64,000 nt of DNA, taken from BS150m-G50 sp964517435 (GTDB taxonomy: Bacteria > CAIWAD01 > BS150m-G50). The notes beneath the pieces were generated by a model. The model was not told where the DNA came from. It made no database searches and was given only the letters and a program-made list of their open reading frames with translations. Position numbers and translations under genes: made by a program. The DNA is taken from NCBI GenBank assembly GCA_964517435.1, contig CAZFEC010000012.1:1-64000 (forward strand). The letters are read 5' to 3'. Each line of letters begins with the position of its first letter. The stretch's first letter is position 1. This document shows, piece by piece, positions 1-7,993 of the stretch.

Positions 1-849
1 TCGGTGGAGGCGGAACCGAACGGCATCTGGGCCGGCAGCGCCGGCGGCGTCAACTTCACAGGCGACGGCGGCCAGACCTGGGCGAACTTCAACTACAGCA
101 ACACCCAGCCCAACGGCGAACCGCAGATCACCGGCAACTGGGTGGTGGCGCTGGATGCCCAACCCCTGCCCGCCGACGGTCAGGCGATCTGGATCGGCGG
201 CTGGGCGACCGACGGCAGCCTCGGTGATTACTACGGCGTCAGCGTTACGCGCGACCAGGGCGCTTCCTGGGAGATCGTGCACGACCTGGATCAGATCAAG
301 GTCTACAACTTCGGCTTTGACGGGGACAACATCTACGCCGCCTGCCGCGAAGGGCTCTACAAGTCCAACCGCAACGGCGCTCCCGGCAGCTGGAACCGCT
401 TCCCGGAGATCGTCGACCGCAACAACGGCCGCCGTTTCATCCTGGACAGCGTCTACGGCGTGCGGGTGATCAACGGCATCCTCTTCGTCGGCAGCGCGGA
501 AGGCATCGCGGTCTCCGCCAATCTGGGTGAGGACTGGGTGATCGGCCGGCCGGAGCCGCTCAAGACGCGCGTCTATCCCAATCCCTTCTCACCGGAAGTC
601 TTCGGCGAAGCGCGGATCGTTTTCGATCTCGCCGCCTCCGCCAGCGTCACGGTGGAGATCTTCGACTTCGCCCTGGAGAAGGTGAAGACCATCTGCGACG
701 GCCGCACTTTTGGTAGCGGCAACGGCTGGGAACTCTACTGGGACGGCACCGATCTGCAGGGCGAAATCGTCGCGAACGGAGTCTACTTCTGCTCCTTTCA
801 TACGGCGGGACAGCAGCCGGTCTGGAGTAAAATCATGGTGGTGAAATGA
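1..849 (+). CDS. Secreted protein with Asp-box repeats and C-terminal sorting domain (5' partial)
   Basis: The reading frame is open at the window edge, so only the last 282 residues are seen. Three S/T-x-D-x-G-x-x-W type Asp-box turns (TGDGGQTW, TRDQGASW, ANLGEDW) point to a BNR/sortilin-like beta-propeller, as in photosystem stability factor-like or sialidase-like repeats. From about residue 188 the sequence changes to a FlgD-type Ig-like domain starting at VYPNPFSPE and ending WSKIMVVK. That layout is typical of FCB C-terminal domains used for type IX-like secretion or surface anchoring. The TGA stop overlaps the ATG of the next gene, which encodes a PorV/PorQ-like barrel, so the cargo and a secretion-linked barrel are probably co-transcribed. 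No enzymatic function is assigned. Confidence 0.75.
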   Translation, partial: SVEAEPNGIWAGSAGGVNFTGDGGQTWANFNYSNTQPNGEPQITGNWVVALDAQPLPADGQAIWIGGWATDGSLGDYYGVSVTRDQGASWEIVHDLDQIKVYNFGFDGDNIYAACREGLYKSNRNGAPGSWNRFPEIVDRNNGRRFILDSVYGVRVINGILFVGSAEGIAVSANLGEDWVIGRPEPLKTRVYPNPFSPEVFGEARIVFDLAASASVTVEIFDFALEKVKTICDGRTFGSGNGWELYWDGTDLQGEIVANGVYFCSFHTAGQQPVWSKIMVVK

Positions 850-1829
850 GACGCAGAGGAATCCCGGCGCTGCTACTGACCGCGGCGCTGCTATCCGGTA
901 CGGCAGCCGGCCTGTCCTGGTCCGGCAACAATTCCAACGGCGGCACCGCCGGCGCCTTCCTGCGCATGGGCTACGGCGCCCGCGCCCTCGCCATGGGCAA
1001 CGCCGTCATCGCGCACACCGGCTCGCCCCAGTTCCTGCTGGAAAACCCCGCCTCCCTGGCGGGTGTCGAGCGGATCCGACTCAATGTGACGTATCACAGT
1101 CTCTCCCTTGACCGGCGATTGATGGGCGTTGCCGTCGTGGTACCGCTGCCGCCCGCCGGAGTCGTCGGCGTTCAGATCCTGCAGGGAGGCGTCGAGGGCG
1201 TCCCGGAGGTCGACCTGGACGGACGGGAGACGGGACACACCCTGAGCTATCGCGAAACGGTCTACTCGCTGGCTTTCGTCCGCACCATCTCCACCTTCCT
1301 CGGCTTCGGCGGCTCCTTCAATATCTATACGGCGCTGTTCCCGGAGATCGGCATCGACTACGCCGACCTGAGTGAAGCCACCATGGGCATCAACCTGGGC
1401 GTGCGGGTGCAACCGCTGCGCCAGTTGTCGATAGCGGCGACGGTGCGGAACCTCAACGCCGGCTACCAGTGGGATTCGACGCCGGTCTGGGAGGAGGACG
1501 GCGCCGCCACCGCGGAGGACCTTTTCCCGGTGCAATACGGAATCGGTGCCACCTGGCGCTTTTACCTTGACGAAATACTGCTTTCCGCCGACTATGTTGT
1601 GAGTGACCGCCGCGCCTGGGATTTCAACTTCGGTCTCGAGTGGACCAAACCGCTGCCGAGCGATCGCTTCGTCAGTTTCCGCGCCGGGCAGATGGCCGCT
1701 GACTGGACGGCCGGACTCGGGCTGCAGTTCGAAGTACTGCAACGGTCGCTGGAGCTGGATTACGCCGTGCGCTTCGCCGCGAATGACCCGGCCGAGGTGC
1801 ACGTCATAACCTGGAGTTTCGGATTGTGA
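846..1829 (+). CDS. PorV/PorQ-family outer-membrane beta-barrel protein
   Basis: The 327-residue product has an N-terminal signal peptide (hydrophobic LLLTAALLSGTAAG) followed by GTAGAFLRMGYGARALAMGNA. This G-A-x-F-L-x-x-G-x-G-A-R-A-x-x-M-G-x-A start is the hallmark of PorV/PorQ (UPF0164-like) proteins. The rest is made of alternating beta strands with a predicted barrel close at the C-terminal SFGL. In Bacteroidota PorV shuttles type IX cargo at the outer membrane. Here the gene overlaps the preceding sorting-domain gene by four bases and the next barrel gene by four bases (GTGA), which supports a three-gene unit. Family placement is from motif recognition; the role in secretion is inferred. 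Confidence 0.8.
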   Translation: MRRRGIPALLLTAALLSGTAAGLSWSGNNSNGGTAGAFLRMGYGARALAMGNAVIAHTGSPQFLLENPASLAGVERIRLNVTYHSLSLDRRLMGVAVVVPLPPAGVVGVQILQGGVEGVPEVDLDGRETGHTLSYRETVYSLAFVRTISTFLGFGGSFNIYTALFPEIGIDYADLSEATMGINLGVRVQPLRQLSIAATVRNLNAGYQWDSTPVWEEDGAATAEDLFPVQYGIGATWRFYLDEILLSADYVVSDRRAWDFNFGLEWTKPLPSDRFVSFRAGQMAADWTAGLGLQFEVLQRSLELDYAVRFAANDPAEVHVITWSFGL

Positions 1830-2710
1830 TACAATCAAAGATCACGCTCCTGCTGCTCGCCGGTCTGACCGCGGCCTCCAGTCTGCAGGCGGAAAGCGCG
1901 GTCGGCACCCGCGTTGTGGAGATCAACCCGGAGACGGTATCCGCCGCCTGCGGCGACGCCGACGGCACCCAGTGGATCAATCCCTTCTCGGTCTGGCTCA
2001 ATCCCGCCGGCAACGTGCGCCGGGAAGCGGCCTTCCTCCACAAAACCTGGATCGAGGGAGACAAGATCTACGGTGTCGGTTACTCCACTTCGCTGCCCCT
2101 GGTCGATCTGACCACTCTCGTCTACACCGCCTCCGTCATCGACATTCCGCTCCAGACCGATTCCGATCCGGAGGCGGAGGGAGTCTTTACCGCCCATGAC
2201 CTGGTGATCTCGCTGACGGCGTCGCGCCCGCTTACCAGGCAGCTGCGGCTCGGTCTCACCGGTAAATATGTCTACGAAAAAATCTACGACGAGTACGCCC
2301 AGGGACTGGCCGCCGACTTCGGCTTCCAGTACGGTCTGCCCTGGCTCGATCTGAGCGGATCGATCGCCAACCTGGGTTCGATGACCGCCCTGGAGAACGA
2401 AGCCTCCGACCTGCCGCTTACCATCCGCCTCAGCGCCGGTTCGACTTTCGATCTGGGAACGGTGAGTCTGCGTCTGGCCAGCGGCCTGGTCAAGGTGAAG
2501 GCCGCCGATCCCACCTGCTCGCTGGGCGGCGAGCTGACTCTCAAACGCCTCATCTCCTTCCGCGGCGGCTACATCTTCGGACACGACACCCGCAGCTTCA
2601 GCCTCGGAGCCGGTTTCCAGCTCCGGCGCTGGGGGTGCGACTACAGCTACATCCCCTTGAAACAACTCGGTGATACATCGCAGTTCACCATCACTTACAC
2701 ATTCCCGTAA
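1826..2710 (+). CDS. Second PorV/PorQ-like outer-membrane barrel protein
   Basis: The 294-residue product starts with GTG, overlapping the previous stop, and carries a signal peptide ending near SLQAES. The mature protein is beta-rich and shows the WLNPAGN and NLGSMTALENEASDLPLTIRLSAG segments seen in PorV/PorQ-like barrels (asparagine-proline-alanine early, N-L-G before the C-terminal strands). It is shorter and more divergent than its neighbour. The start codon lies exactly inside a GTGATACA copy of the iterated word described for this window, and a second copy sits near the 3' end (2670). Likely outer-membrane location; ligand unknown. Confidence 0.7.
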   Translation: MIQSKITLLLLAGLTAASSLQAESAVGTRVVEINPETVSAACGDADGTQWINPFSVWLNPAGNVRREAAFLHKTWIEGDKIYGVGYSTSLPLVDLTTLVYTASVIDIPLQTDSDPEAEGVFTAHDLVISLTASRPLTRQLRLGLTGKYVYEKIYDEYAQGLAADFGFQYGLPWLDLSGSIANLGSMTALENEASDLPLTIRLSAGSTFDLGTVSLRLASGLVKVKAADPTCSLGGELTLKRLISFRGGYIFGHDTRSFSLGAGFQLRRWGCDYSYIPLKQLGDTSQFTITYTFP

Positions 2711-2727
2711 CGCAAGGAGTTCCATAG

Positions 2728-3843
2728 ATGACCAAATATCGTGTTGCCTGGATGCCGGGAGACGGCATCGGTCAGGAAGTCATGGATGCAACCCGCCTCG
2801 TGCTGGATGCTCTGAAGTTTGACGCCGAGTACATTCACGGCGATATCGGATGGGAGTTCTGGATCAATGAAGGCAATCCGCTGCCGGACCGCACACTGGA
2901 AATGCTCCCCCAGACCGATTGCGCCCTGTTCGGCGCCATCACCTCCAAACCGAAGGATGAAGCGGCCAGTGAGCTGAAACCTGAATTGCAGGACAAGGGG
3001 TACGAGTACTTCAGCCCCATCGTCAGGCTGCGTCAGGAGTTGAACCTGCACACCAACCTGCGCCCCTGCAAGGCGTTCGCGGGTAACCCGCTCAACCTGA
3101 AGGATGACATCGACCTGGTGGTGTTTCGTGAGAACACCGAGGGGATGTACGGCGGCATCGAGTTCCACCCGCTGCCGCAGTCGGTTTTCGACGCGCTTTC
3201 CCTGCACCCCAAGATGAAGAAGTTCGCCGGCCACGATCTGGAGGACATCGCGCTGTCGACCCGCATCGTGACCCGCAAGGGCTGCCGCAACATCGTGCGC
3301 CAGGCTTTCGAATACGCCAAGCTGCATGGCCGCAAGACGGTGACCGTGGTCGACAAGCCGAACGTGCTGCGGGAGACTGGCGGCCTGATGATCCGCGAGG
3401 CGCGTAAGATCGCCGAGGAGTATCCCGGCATCGATCTGTGGGAGACCAACATCGACGCGCAGACGATGTGGCTGGTCAAGAATCCGCAGGACTACGATAT
3501 CCTGGTGGCGGAGAACATGTTCGGCGACATCATCTCCGATCTGGCCGCACAGCTGGTCGGCGGGCTCGGCTTCGCCTCCAGCGGCAACATCGGCGACAAC
3601 TACGCCGTGTTCGAGCCGACGCACGGCAGCGCGCCCAAGTACTTCGGTCAGAACAAGGTCAACCCGATGGCGATGTTCCTCACCGCGCGTCTGATGCTGG
3701 ACTGGCTGGGCGAGACCGACATGGCCCGGCGGCTGGAAAAGGCGATCGCCGCGGTCATCGCTGAAAAGCAGGTGCGCACTTACGACATGGGCGGCAGCGC
3801 CACCACGACCGAAGTGGCCGACGCCGTGATCACCCGGCTTTAG
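2728..3843 (+). CDS. Isocitrate/isopropylmalate dehydrogenase-family enzyme
   Basis: The 371-residue protein belongs to the beta-decarboxylating dehydrogenase family, which oxidises and decarboxylates a 2-hydroxy acid with NAD(P). Visible marks are the N-terminal PGDGIGQEV, the substrate-binding VFRENTEGMYGG, the metal-binding NMFGDIISDLAAQLVGG and the cofactor-binding EPTHGSAPKYFGQ plus NP. Length fits the family. I cannot decide between isocitrate, 3-isopropylmalate, homoisocitrate or tartrate as substrate: no leu or lys biosynthesis neighbours are present. ATG is preceded by AAGGAG. The gene is followed by a strong hairpin terminator. Confidence 0.85.
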   Translation: MTKYRVAWMPGDGIGQEVMDATRLVLDALKFDAEYIHGDIGWEFWINEGNPLPDRTLEMLPQTDCALFGAITSKPKDEAASELKPELQDKGYEYFSPIVRLRQELNLHTNLRPCKAFAGNPLNLKDDIDLVVFRENTEGMYGGIEFHPLPQSVFDALSLHPKMKKFAGHDLEDIALSTRIVTRKGCRNIVRQAFEYAKLHGRKTVTVVDKPNVLRETGGLMIREARKIAEEYPGIDLWETNIDAQTMWLVKNPQDYDILVAENMFGDIISDLAAQLVGGLGFASSGNIGDNYAVFEPTHGSAPKYFGQNKVNPMAMFLTARLMLDWLGETDMARRLEKAIAAVIAEKQVRTYDMGGSATTTEVADAVITRL

Positions 3844-3861
3844 TTTCAAACCAACTGTGAC

Positions 3862-3890
3862 GGGGGAGACGCCGGTCTCCCCCTCTTTTT
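3862..3890 (+). terminator. Rho-independent terminator after the dehydrogenase gene
   Basis: A perfect nine-base-pair stem (GGGGGAGAC / GTCTCCCCC) with a GCCG loop is followed by TCTTTTT. It ends transcription of the 2728-3843 gene. An extended reading frame of the next lipoprotein overlaps it, which argues for a start downstream at 3902 or 3917. Confidence 0.9.
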
Positions 3891-3901
3891 GTTATGACAT
3901 C

Positions 3902-4495
3902 ATGTTCCCCGCTTACGTGATACATCGTTTGACTTTTCCGGCCATCCTCCTGCTGTTGGCCGGCTGTTCCCTTTTCGAGTTGCGGGACGCGGACGAGCCG
4001 GACGACAACTCCCTCCTCTGCCTGCCGGTGTATACCCCGTCCGACGTGATACAAAACTTCCAGCAGTCGGTGTCGCTGCTGAACCCGCCCTGTTACTTCG
4101 AGTGTTTCGTCGATTCCACCTATCAACAGGAATTCCGCTTCGTGCCGGAAACGGAGTTCCAGGACGAACCGCTGTTCGAAAACTGGACGACGCAGAACGA
4201 GTACGATTTTCTGAACGCGCTGCAGCAGTACTACACCGGCGCCGCTGCTTCCACCTCCCACCAGCTGACGCTGACCGACGCGCTGCTGGAAGAGGTCGGC
4301 GATTCCGCGCTGTATCACGCCGACTACCAGCTGGAGCTGACCCAGGGGGACTCGCTGCGGATCTACGCCGGCGCTATCCAGCTGAAGCTCACCCGGGAGG
4401 GCACTTTCCAGGACTGGGCTATTTACTACTGGGAGGACCAGGCGCAGGCGGGAGCCGACTCCTGGACCGAACTGAAAGCCTGGCTGCTGCAATGA
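3902..4495 (+). CDS. Lipoprotein, paralogue of the next gene
   Basis: The product has a lipoprotein signal peptide with lipobox LLLAGC and a mature part of about 175 residues with no recognised domain. Residues around DVIQNFQQS...YFECF...FRFVPE align with LLQNFRNAY...YAECL...FQFYDPE of the following gene, so the two are tandem paralogues of about the same size. Start choice is uncertain: ATG 3902 and GTG 3917 both place a hydrophobic stretch before the lipobox, and neither has a clear Shine-Dalgarno site. The gene holds three copies of the GTGATAC word (3917, 4046, 4312). Envelope location is inferred; function unknown. Confidence 0.65.
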   Translation: MFPAYVIHRLTFPAILLLLAGCSLFELRDADEPDDNSLLCLPVYTPSDVIQNFQQSVSLLNPPCYFECFVDSTYQQEFRFVPETEFQDEPLFENWTTQNEYDFLNALQQYYTGAAASTSHQLTLTDALLEEVGDSALYHADYQLELTQGDSLRIYAGAIQLKLTREGTFQDWAIYYWEDQAQAGADSWTELKAWLLQ

Positions 4496-5019
4496 AGACA
4501 ACCGCGATCCTGATCCTGCTGCTGGTGGCCGGTTGCCGCAATCCCTTCTTCCCGCGGCTGGGGGAGCCGCAGTCCTACTGGACCGACCAGACGACGGTCG
4601 GCGGTCTGCTCCAGAATTTCCGCAACGCCTACAACTTCCAGGACTCCCTGCGTTACGCCGAGTGCCTCGCCTGCCCCGACTTCGAGTTCCAGTTCTACGA
4701 TCCGGAGCTGGGCGACTACGACTGGATGTCGCGGGAGGTCGATCTCACCACCACCGGCCGGTTGTTCCGGCACTACGAGGACATCTCGCTGGAATGGTCC
4801 GGGCTGGACCCGGAGCTGATGGCGATGGATTCCCGCAATGACACCCTCGATGTCGCCGTCTTCTTCGACCTCAGGCTGGACAACGACTATTTGAATGGTT
4901 GGGCGCGGTTCAAACTGCTGCGGCCCGACCCGCCGCAATCCCAGAGCGCCGACTGCCAGAGCGTCTACTACCCCGACTCCTCCGTATTCCGCATTCTGCT
5001 GTGGCAGGATGATAATTAG
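4492..5019 (+). CDS. Lipoprotein, paralogue of the preceding gene
   Basis: The 175-residue product starts with ATG overlapping the previous TGA (ATGA), and has the lipobox LLLVAGC directly after a short charged start. The mature part shares the Q-N-F...Y-x-E-C...F-x-F pattern with its upstream neighbour and then diverges into an acidic, aromatic-rich domain ending LLWQDDN. Tight coupling suggests the two lipoproteins are made together. No domain that I can name; function unknown. Confidence 0.65.
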   Translation: MKTTAILILLLVAGCRNPFFPRLGEPQSYWTDQTTVGGLLQNFRNAYNFQDSLRYAECLACPDFEFQFYDPELGDYDWMSREVDLTTTGRLFRHYEDISLEWSGLDPELMAMDSRNDTLDVAVFFDLRLDNDYLNGWARFKLLRPDPPQSQSADCQSVYYPDSSVFRILLWQDDN

Positions 5020-5214
5020 AGGCGCAAAACCTCGACTCTGCTTGTCTAATGCTCCCGGCTAGTATATATTTCTGACTGCAATTTTCGAGAGTCGGCCGGA
5101 AGCGGTGAATCCGATCGCGGGAAAAACGTGATACAAACGCCGCGACGCCTGTAAACAGTAGCTTACGGCAAAACCTGGATCACGCACCGACCGGTTTAAG
5201 CGAGGAGGCCAGCC

Positions 5215-5940
5215 ATGCGTCTGGGAGTGAACATCGACCATGTCGCCACCCTGAGGGAGGCGCGCAAGATCAACGAGCCGGACCCGTTGCAGATCGTCGG
5301 CCTGGTGGAGATGGCCGGCGGCGACGGTATCGTCTGCCACCTGCGGGAGGACCGGCGGCACCTGCAGGACCGCGACCTCGAGCTGCTGCGCCAGGTGGTG
5401 AAGACCCACCTCAACCTGGAGATGGCCGCCACCGACGAGATGGTGGAGATCGCCTGCCGGATTGGCCCCGACATGGTGACGCTGGTGCCGGAGAAGCGCG
5501 AGGAGGTGACGACGGAAGGCGGTCTGGACGTGGTTAAATTCCGCGACAACATCCAGGAAAAGATCGCCAGGCTCAAGAAGAGCGGTATCGTGGTCAGCCT
5601 CTTCATCGCTCCTGATCTCGAGACGGTGAAGACGGCCCGCAGCGTAGGGGCCGACTTCGTCGAGCTGCACACCGGCGAATACGCCAACGCCAAATCGGAG
5701 CAGGAGATCAACGTCGAACTGGAGAAGCTGCGTAGCATGTCGGTTGCCGCCGTCAAGCTGGGCCTGCGGGTGAGCGCCGGCCACGGCCTCAACCACTTCA
5801 ACGTGACGCCGGTGGCCCGCATCCCCGAGATCGAAGAACTCAACATCGGCCACTCGCTGATAGGCCGCGCCGTCTTCGTCGGCATCGTCGAAGCGGTCCG
5901 TACAATGAAACAACTGATGATTCAAGCCCGGGAGCGTTGA
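5215..5940 (+). CDS. pdxJ: Pyridoxine 5'-phosphate synthase PdxJ
   Basis: The 241-residue TIM-barrel enzyme condenses 1-deoxyxylulose 5-phosphate with 3-amino-1-hydroxyacetone 1-phosphate to make pyridoxine 5'-phosphate, the last ring-forming step of DXP-dependent vitamin B6 synthesis. Diagnostic segments are NIDHVATLREAR (residues 6-17), GGDGIVCHLREDRRH, TLVPEKREEVTTEGGLDV, VELHTGEYAN, SAGHGLN and the C-terminal NIGHSLIGRAVF phosphate site. The length is normal. GAGGAGG lies just before ATG. It heads an operon whose second gene is a PLP enzyme: the stop overlaps the tnaA start by one base. Confidence 0.97.
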   Translation: MRLGVNIDHVATLREARKINEPDPLQIVGLVEMAGGDGIVCHLREDRRHLQDRDLELLRQVVKTHLNLEMAATDEMVEIACRIGPDMVTLVPEKREEVTTEGGLDVVKFRDNIQEKIARLKKSGIVVSLFIAPDLETVKTARSVGADFVELHTGEYANAKSEQEINVELEKLRSMSVAAVKLGLRVSAGHGLNHFNVTPVARIPEIEELNIGHSLIGRAVFVGIVEAVRTMKQLMIQARER

Positions 5941-7316
5941 TGGACTTTCCCCTGGAGCCTTTCAAGATCAAGGTCGTGGAGCGGATCGAGCACATCACGC
6001 GCGCAGAGCGCGAGCAGGTAATCCAGGAGGCGGGTTACAACGTCTTCAACATCCCCGCCGCGAAAATCCACATCGACCTGCTCACCGACAGCGGCACCTC
6101 CGCCATGAGCGACAACCAGTGGAGCGGCATGATGCTGGGGGACGAATCCTACGCCGGCTCCCGCAACTTCTACAATTTTCGTGATACCGTTCAGGAGATC
6201 TTCGGCTTCCTGCATGTGATACCGACGCACCAGGGACGGGTGGCGGAAAACCTGCTCTTCTCGACCATCGGCGGTCCCGGCACCTTCATCCCCAACAACA
6301 TCCACTTCGACACCACCCGCGCCAACGTCCAGTCCAACCAGTCGACGGCGCTGGACCTGGTCATCGACGAGGCCTATCAGCCCGACGTAGACCATCCCTT
6401 CAAGGGCAACATGGACCTGGAGAAGCTGCGGGAGCTGATCGAGCGGGTGGGTCCCGAGAGTATCCCGGTGGTGCTGCTGACCGTCACCAACAATTCCGGC
6501 GGCGGCCAGCCGGTCTCGATGGCGAACATCCGCGCCACGAGCGAGCTGGTGCATAGCTACGGTCTGAAGCTGGTTTTCGACGCCTGCCGTTTCGCGGAGA
6601 ACGCCTACTTCATCAAGCAGCGCGAAGAGGGCTACGCCGACCGCAGCATCATGCGCATCGCCCAGGAGATGTTCTCCTACGGTGACGGCGCCACCATGTC
6701 GGCGAAGAAGGACGCGCTGGTGAACATCGGCGGTTTCCTCACCCTCAACGACACCGAGCTGGCGCGGCGAATCACCAACAAGCTGATCCTGATCGAAGGC
6801 TTTCCCACCTACGGCGGCCTGGCCGGACGCGACCTGGAAGCGGTGGCGCGCGGTTTGCGCGAAGTGCTGGAGGAGGAATACCTCCAGTTCCGCATCGAGC
6901 AGGTCAAGTACCTGGCCGACACGCTGGACAAGGCGGGAGTGCCGATTCTGAAGCCGCCGGGCGGTCATGCCGTTTATCTGAACGCGCGAGGCATTCTGCC
7001 GCACATTCCTTCCGAGCAGTTCCCGGGACAGGCGCTGACGGTGGAACTCTACCGCGAAGGGGGTGTGCGCGGCGTCGAAATCGGCAGCCTGATGTTCGCT
7101 GAGAAGGACCCGGAAACCGGCGAGATGGTCTATCCCGAACTGGAAATGGTCCGCCTGGCGATCCCGCGGCGGGTGTACACCACCGGCCACATGCGCTACG
7201 TCGCCGAAACCATCATCCGGATCTACGAGCGCCGCGACGAGATCAAAGGGATGGCCATCGTGGAAGCGCCGGAGTTGCTGCGCCATTTCACCGCCCGACT
7301 CAAACCGTTGGATTAA
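5940..7316 (+). CDS. tnaA: Tryptophanase (PLP-dependent beta-eliminating lyase)
   Basis: The 458-residue protein belongs to the tryptophanase / tyrosine phenol-lyase family (fold-type I PLP enzymes, cytoplasmic). Seen are DLLTDSGTSAMSDNQW (residues 47-61), PTHQGR (95-100), the PLP-lysine region GDGATMSAKKD (248-258) and FPTYGGLAGRDLEA. At the position where tyrosine phenol-lyases carry a phenol-binding Arg (MERG), this protein reads VEIGS, as tryptophanases do, so tryptophan to indole, pyruvate and ammonia is the likely reaction. ATG 5940 (TGATG overlap with pdxJ) is preferred; a TTG lies three bases upstream. It has no TnaC-like leader. Being second after pdxJ may secure its cofactor. Confidence 0.9.
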   Translation: MDFPLEPFKIKVVERIEHITRAEREQVIQEAGYNVFNIPAAKIHIDLLTDSGTSAMSDNQWSGMMLGDESYAGSRNFYNFRDTVQEIFGFLHVIPTHQGRVAENLLFSTIGGPGTFIPNNIHFDTTRANVQSNQSTALDLVIDEAYQPDVDHPFKGNMDLEKLRELIERVGPESIPVVLLTVTNNSGGGQPVSMANIRATSELVHSYGLKLVFDACRFAENAYFIKQREEGYADRSIMRIAQEMFSYGDGATMSAKKDALVNIGGFLTLNDTELARRITNKLILIEGFPTYGGLAGRDLEAVARGLREVLEEEYLQFRIEQVKYLADTLDKAGVPILKPPGGHAVYLNARGILPHIPSEQFPGQALTVELYREGGVRGVEIGSLMFAEKDPETGEMVYPELEMVRLAIPRRVYTTGHMRYVAETIIRIYERRDEIKGMAIVEAPELLRHFTARLKPLD

Positions 7317-7318
7317 GA

Positions 7319-7993
7319 TTGACTCCTTTCCCCCGCAACCTGCGCGCCGTACTGTTCGATGCCGACGGCATCATCATCCGCAGCCTGGAGTCGCACTGCG
7401 TGGCCTGGAGCCACATCTTCCGCGAGCTGGGCGTTGAGCTGGCCGACACCGACATCAAGCTGCGGGAGGGCGAAAAGGCGGAGACCACCTTCCGGACGCT
7501 GGCCGCGGCGCATGGCCTGGAGTTCAGCGGGGAGGAGGTCGCCCGTTGGGTGGAGGCCAAACGTGCCCATTACCGCGCCCAGGGCGAGGTGGAGATCTAT
7601 CCGGAAGTTCCGGAACTGCTGTCTGAATTGCGCCGGTCACAGCTGGGAGTGGGCCTGGTGACCGGTTCGAGCGTCGTCAACCTGCTGCATGTCCTGACCC
7701 GCGAGCAGCTTGACCTGTTCGACGTGATGCTCACCGCCGAGGACTTCGAACGGGGCAAGCCCGCAGCGGAGCCTTATCTGAAGGGGATGCAGGCGCTCGG
7801 GGTCACCGCCGCGGAGGCGGTAGTGGTCGAAAACGCCCCCCTCGGCATTCAAGCCGCCAAGGCCGCCGGCGTCTACTGCATCGCGCTGCAGACTACACTG
7901 GCCGCCGACCACCTGCAGACCGCCGACCGGATACTGACCGATCACGCGGAGTTGCAGCAACTGTTTCAATCAATACTAGGGAAGACCGTATGA
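7319..7993 (+). CDS. HAD-superfamily phosphatase (phosphoglucomutase/phosphatase-like)
   Basis: The 224-residue product has the HAD motifs: motif I DADGIII (Asp nucleophile and acid/base Asp, residues 15-21), a cap segment, motif II VTGSSV (Thr/Ser), motif III Lys in RGKPAAEPYL and motif IV VVENAPLGIQAAKAAG, where Glu replaces the commoner Asp pair. This is the beta-phosphoglucomutase/phosphatase subgroup acting on small phosphosugars or related metabolites. TTG at 7319, two bases after the tnaA stop, is the only plausible start. The gene overlaps fbp by four bases. Operon context allows a phosphosugar or pyridoxal-phosphate phosphatase; the substrate cannot be read from sequence. Confidence 0.8.
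   Translation: MTPFPRNLRAVLFDADGIIIRSLESHCVAWSHIFRELGVELADTDIKLREGEKAETTFRTLAAAHGLEFSGEEVARWVEAKRAHYRAQGEVEIYPEVPELLSELRRSQLGVGLVTGSSVVNLLHVLTREQLDLFDVMLTAEDFERGKPAAEPYLKGMQALGVTAAEAVVVENAPLGIQAAKAAGVYCIALQTTLAADHLQTADRILTDHAELQQLFQSILGKTV

Noticed and set aside
846..1838. Long antisense frames opposite many genes (for example 891-1838, 9230-12028, 16412-17917 on the minus strand)
   Set aside because: Their translations are low-complexity, rich in His, Arg, Gly and Gln with no domains, and they mirror strongly recognised genes. They are a by-product of high-GC codon use.
3857..3901. N-terminal extension of the 3902 lipoprotein
   Set aside because: It would be encoded by a clear terminator hairpin and would bury the signal peptide.
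5940..7316. Tyrosine phenol-lyase instead of tryptophanase
   Set aside because: The phenol-binding Arg context (MERG) is replaced by VEIGS as in tryptophanases.
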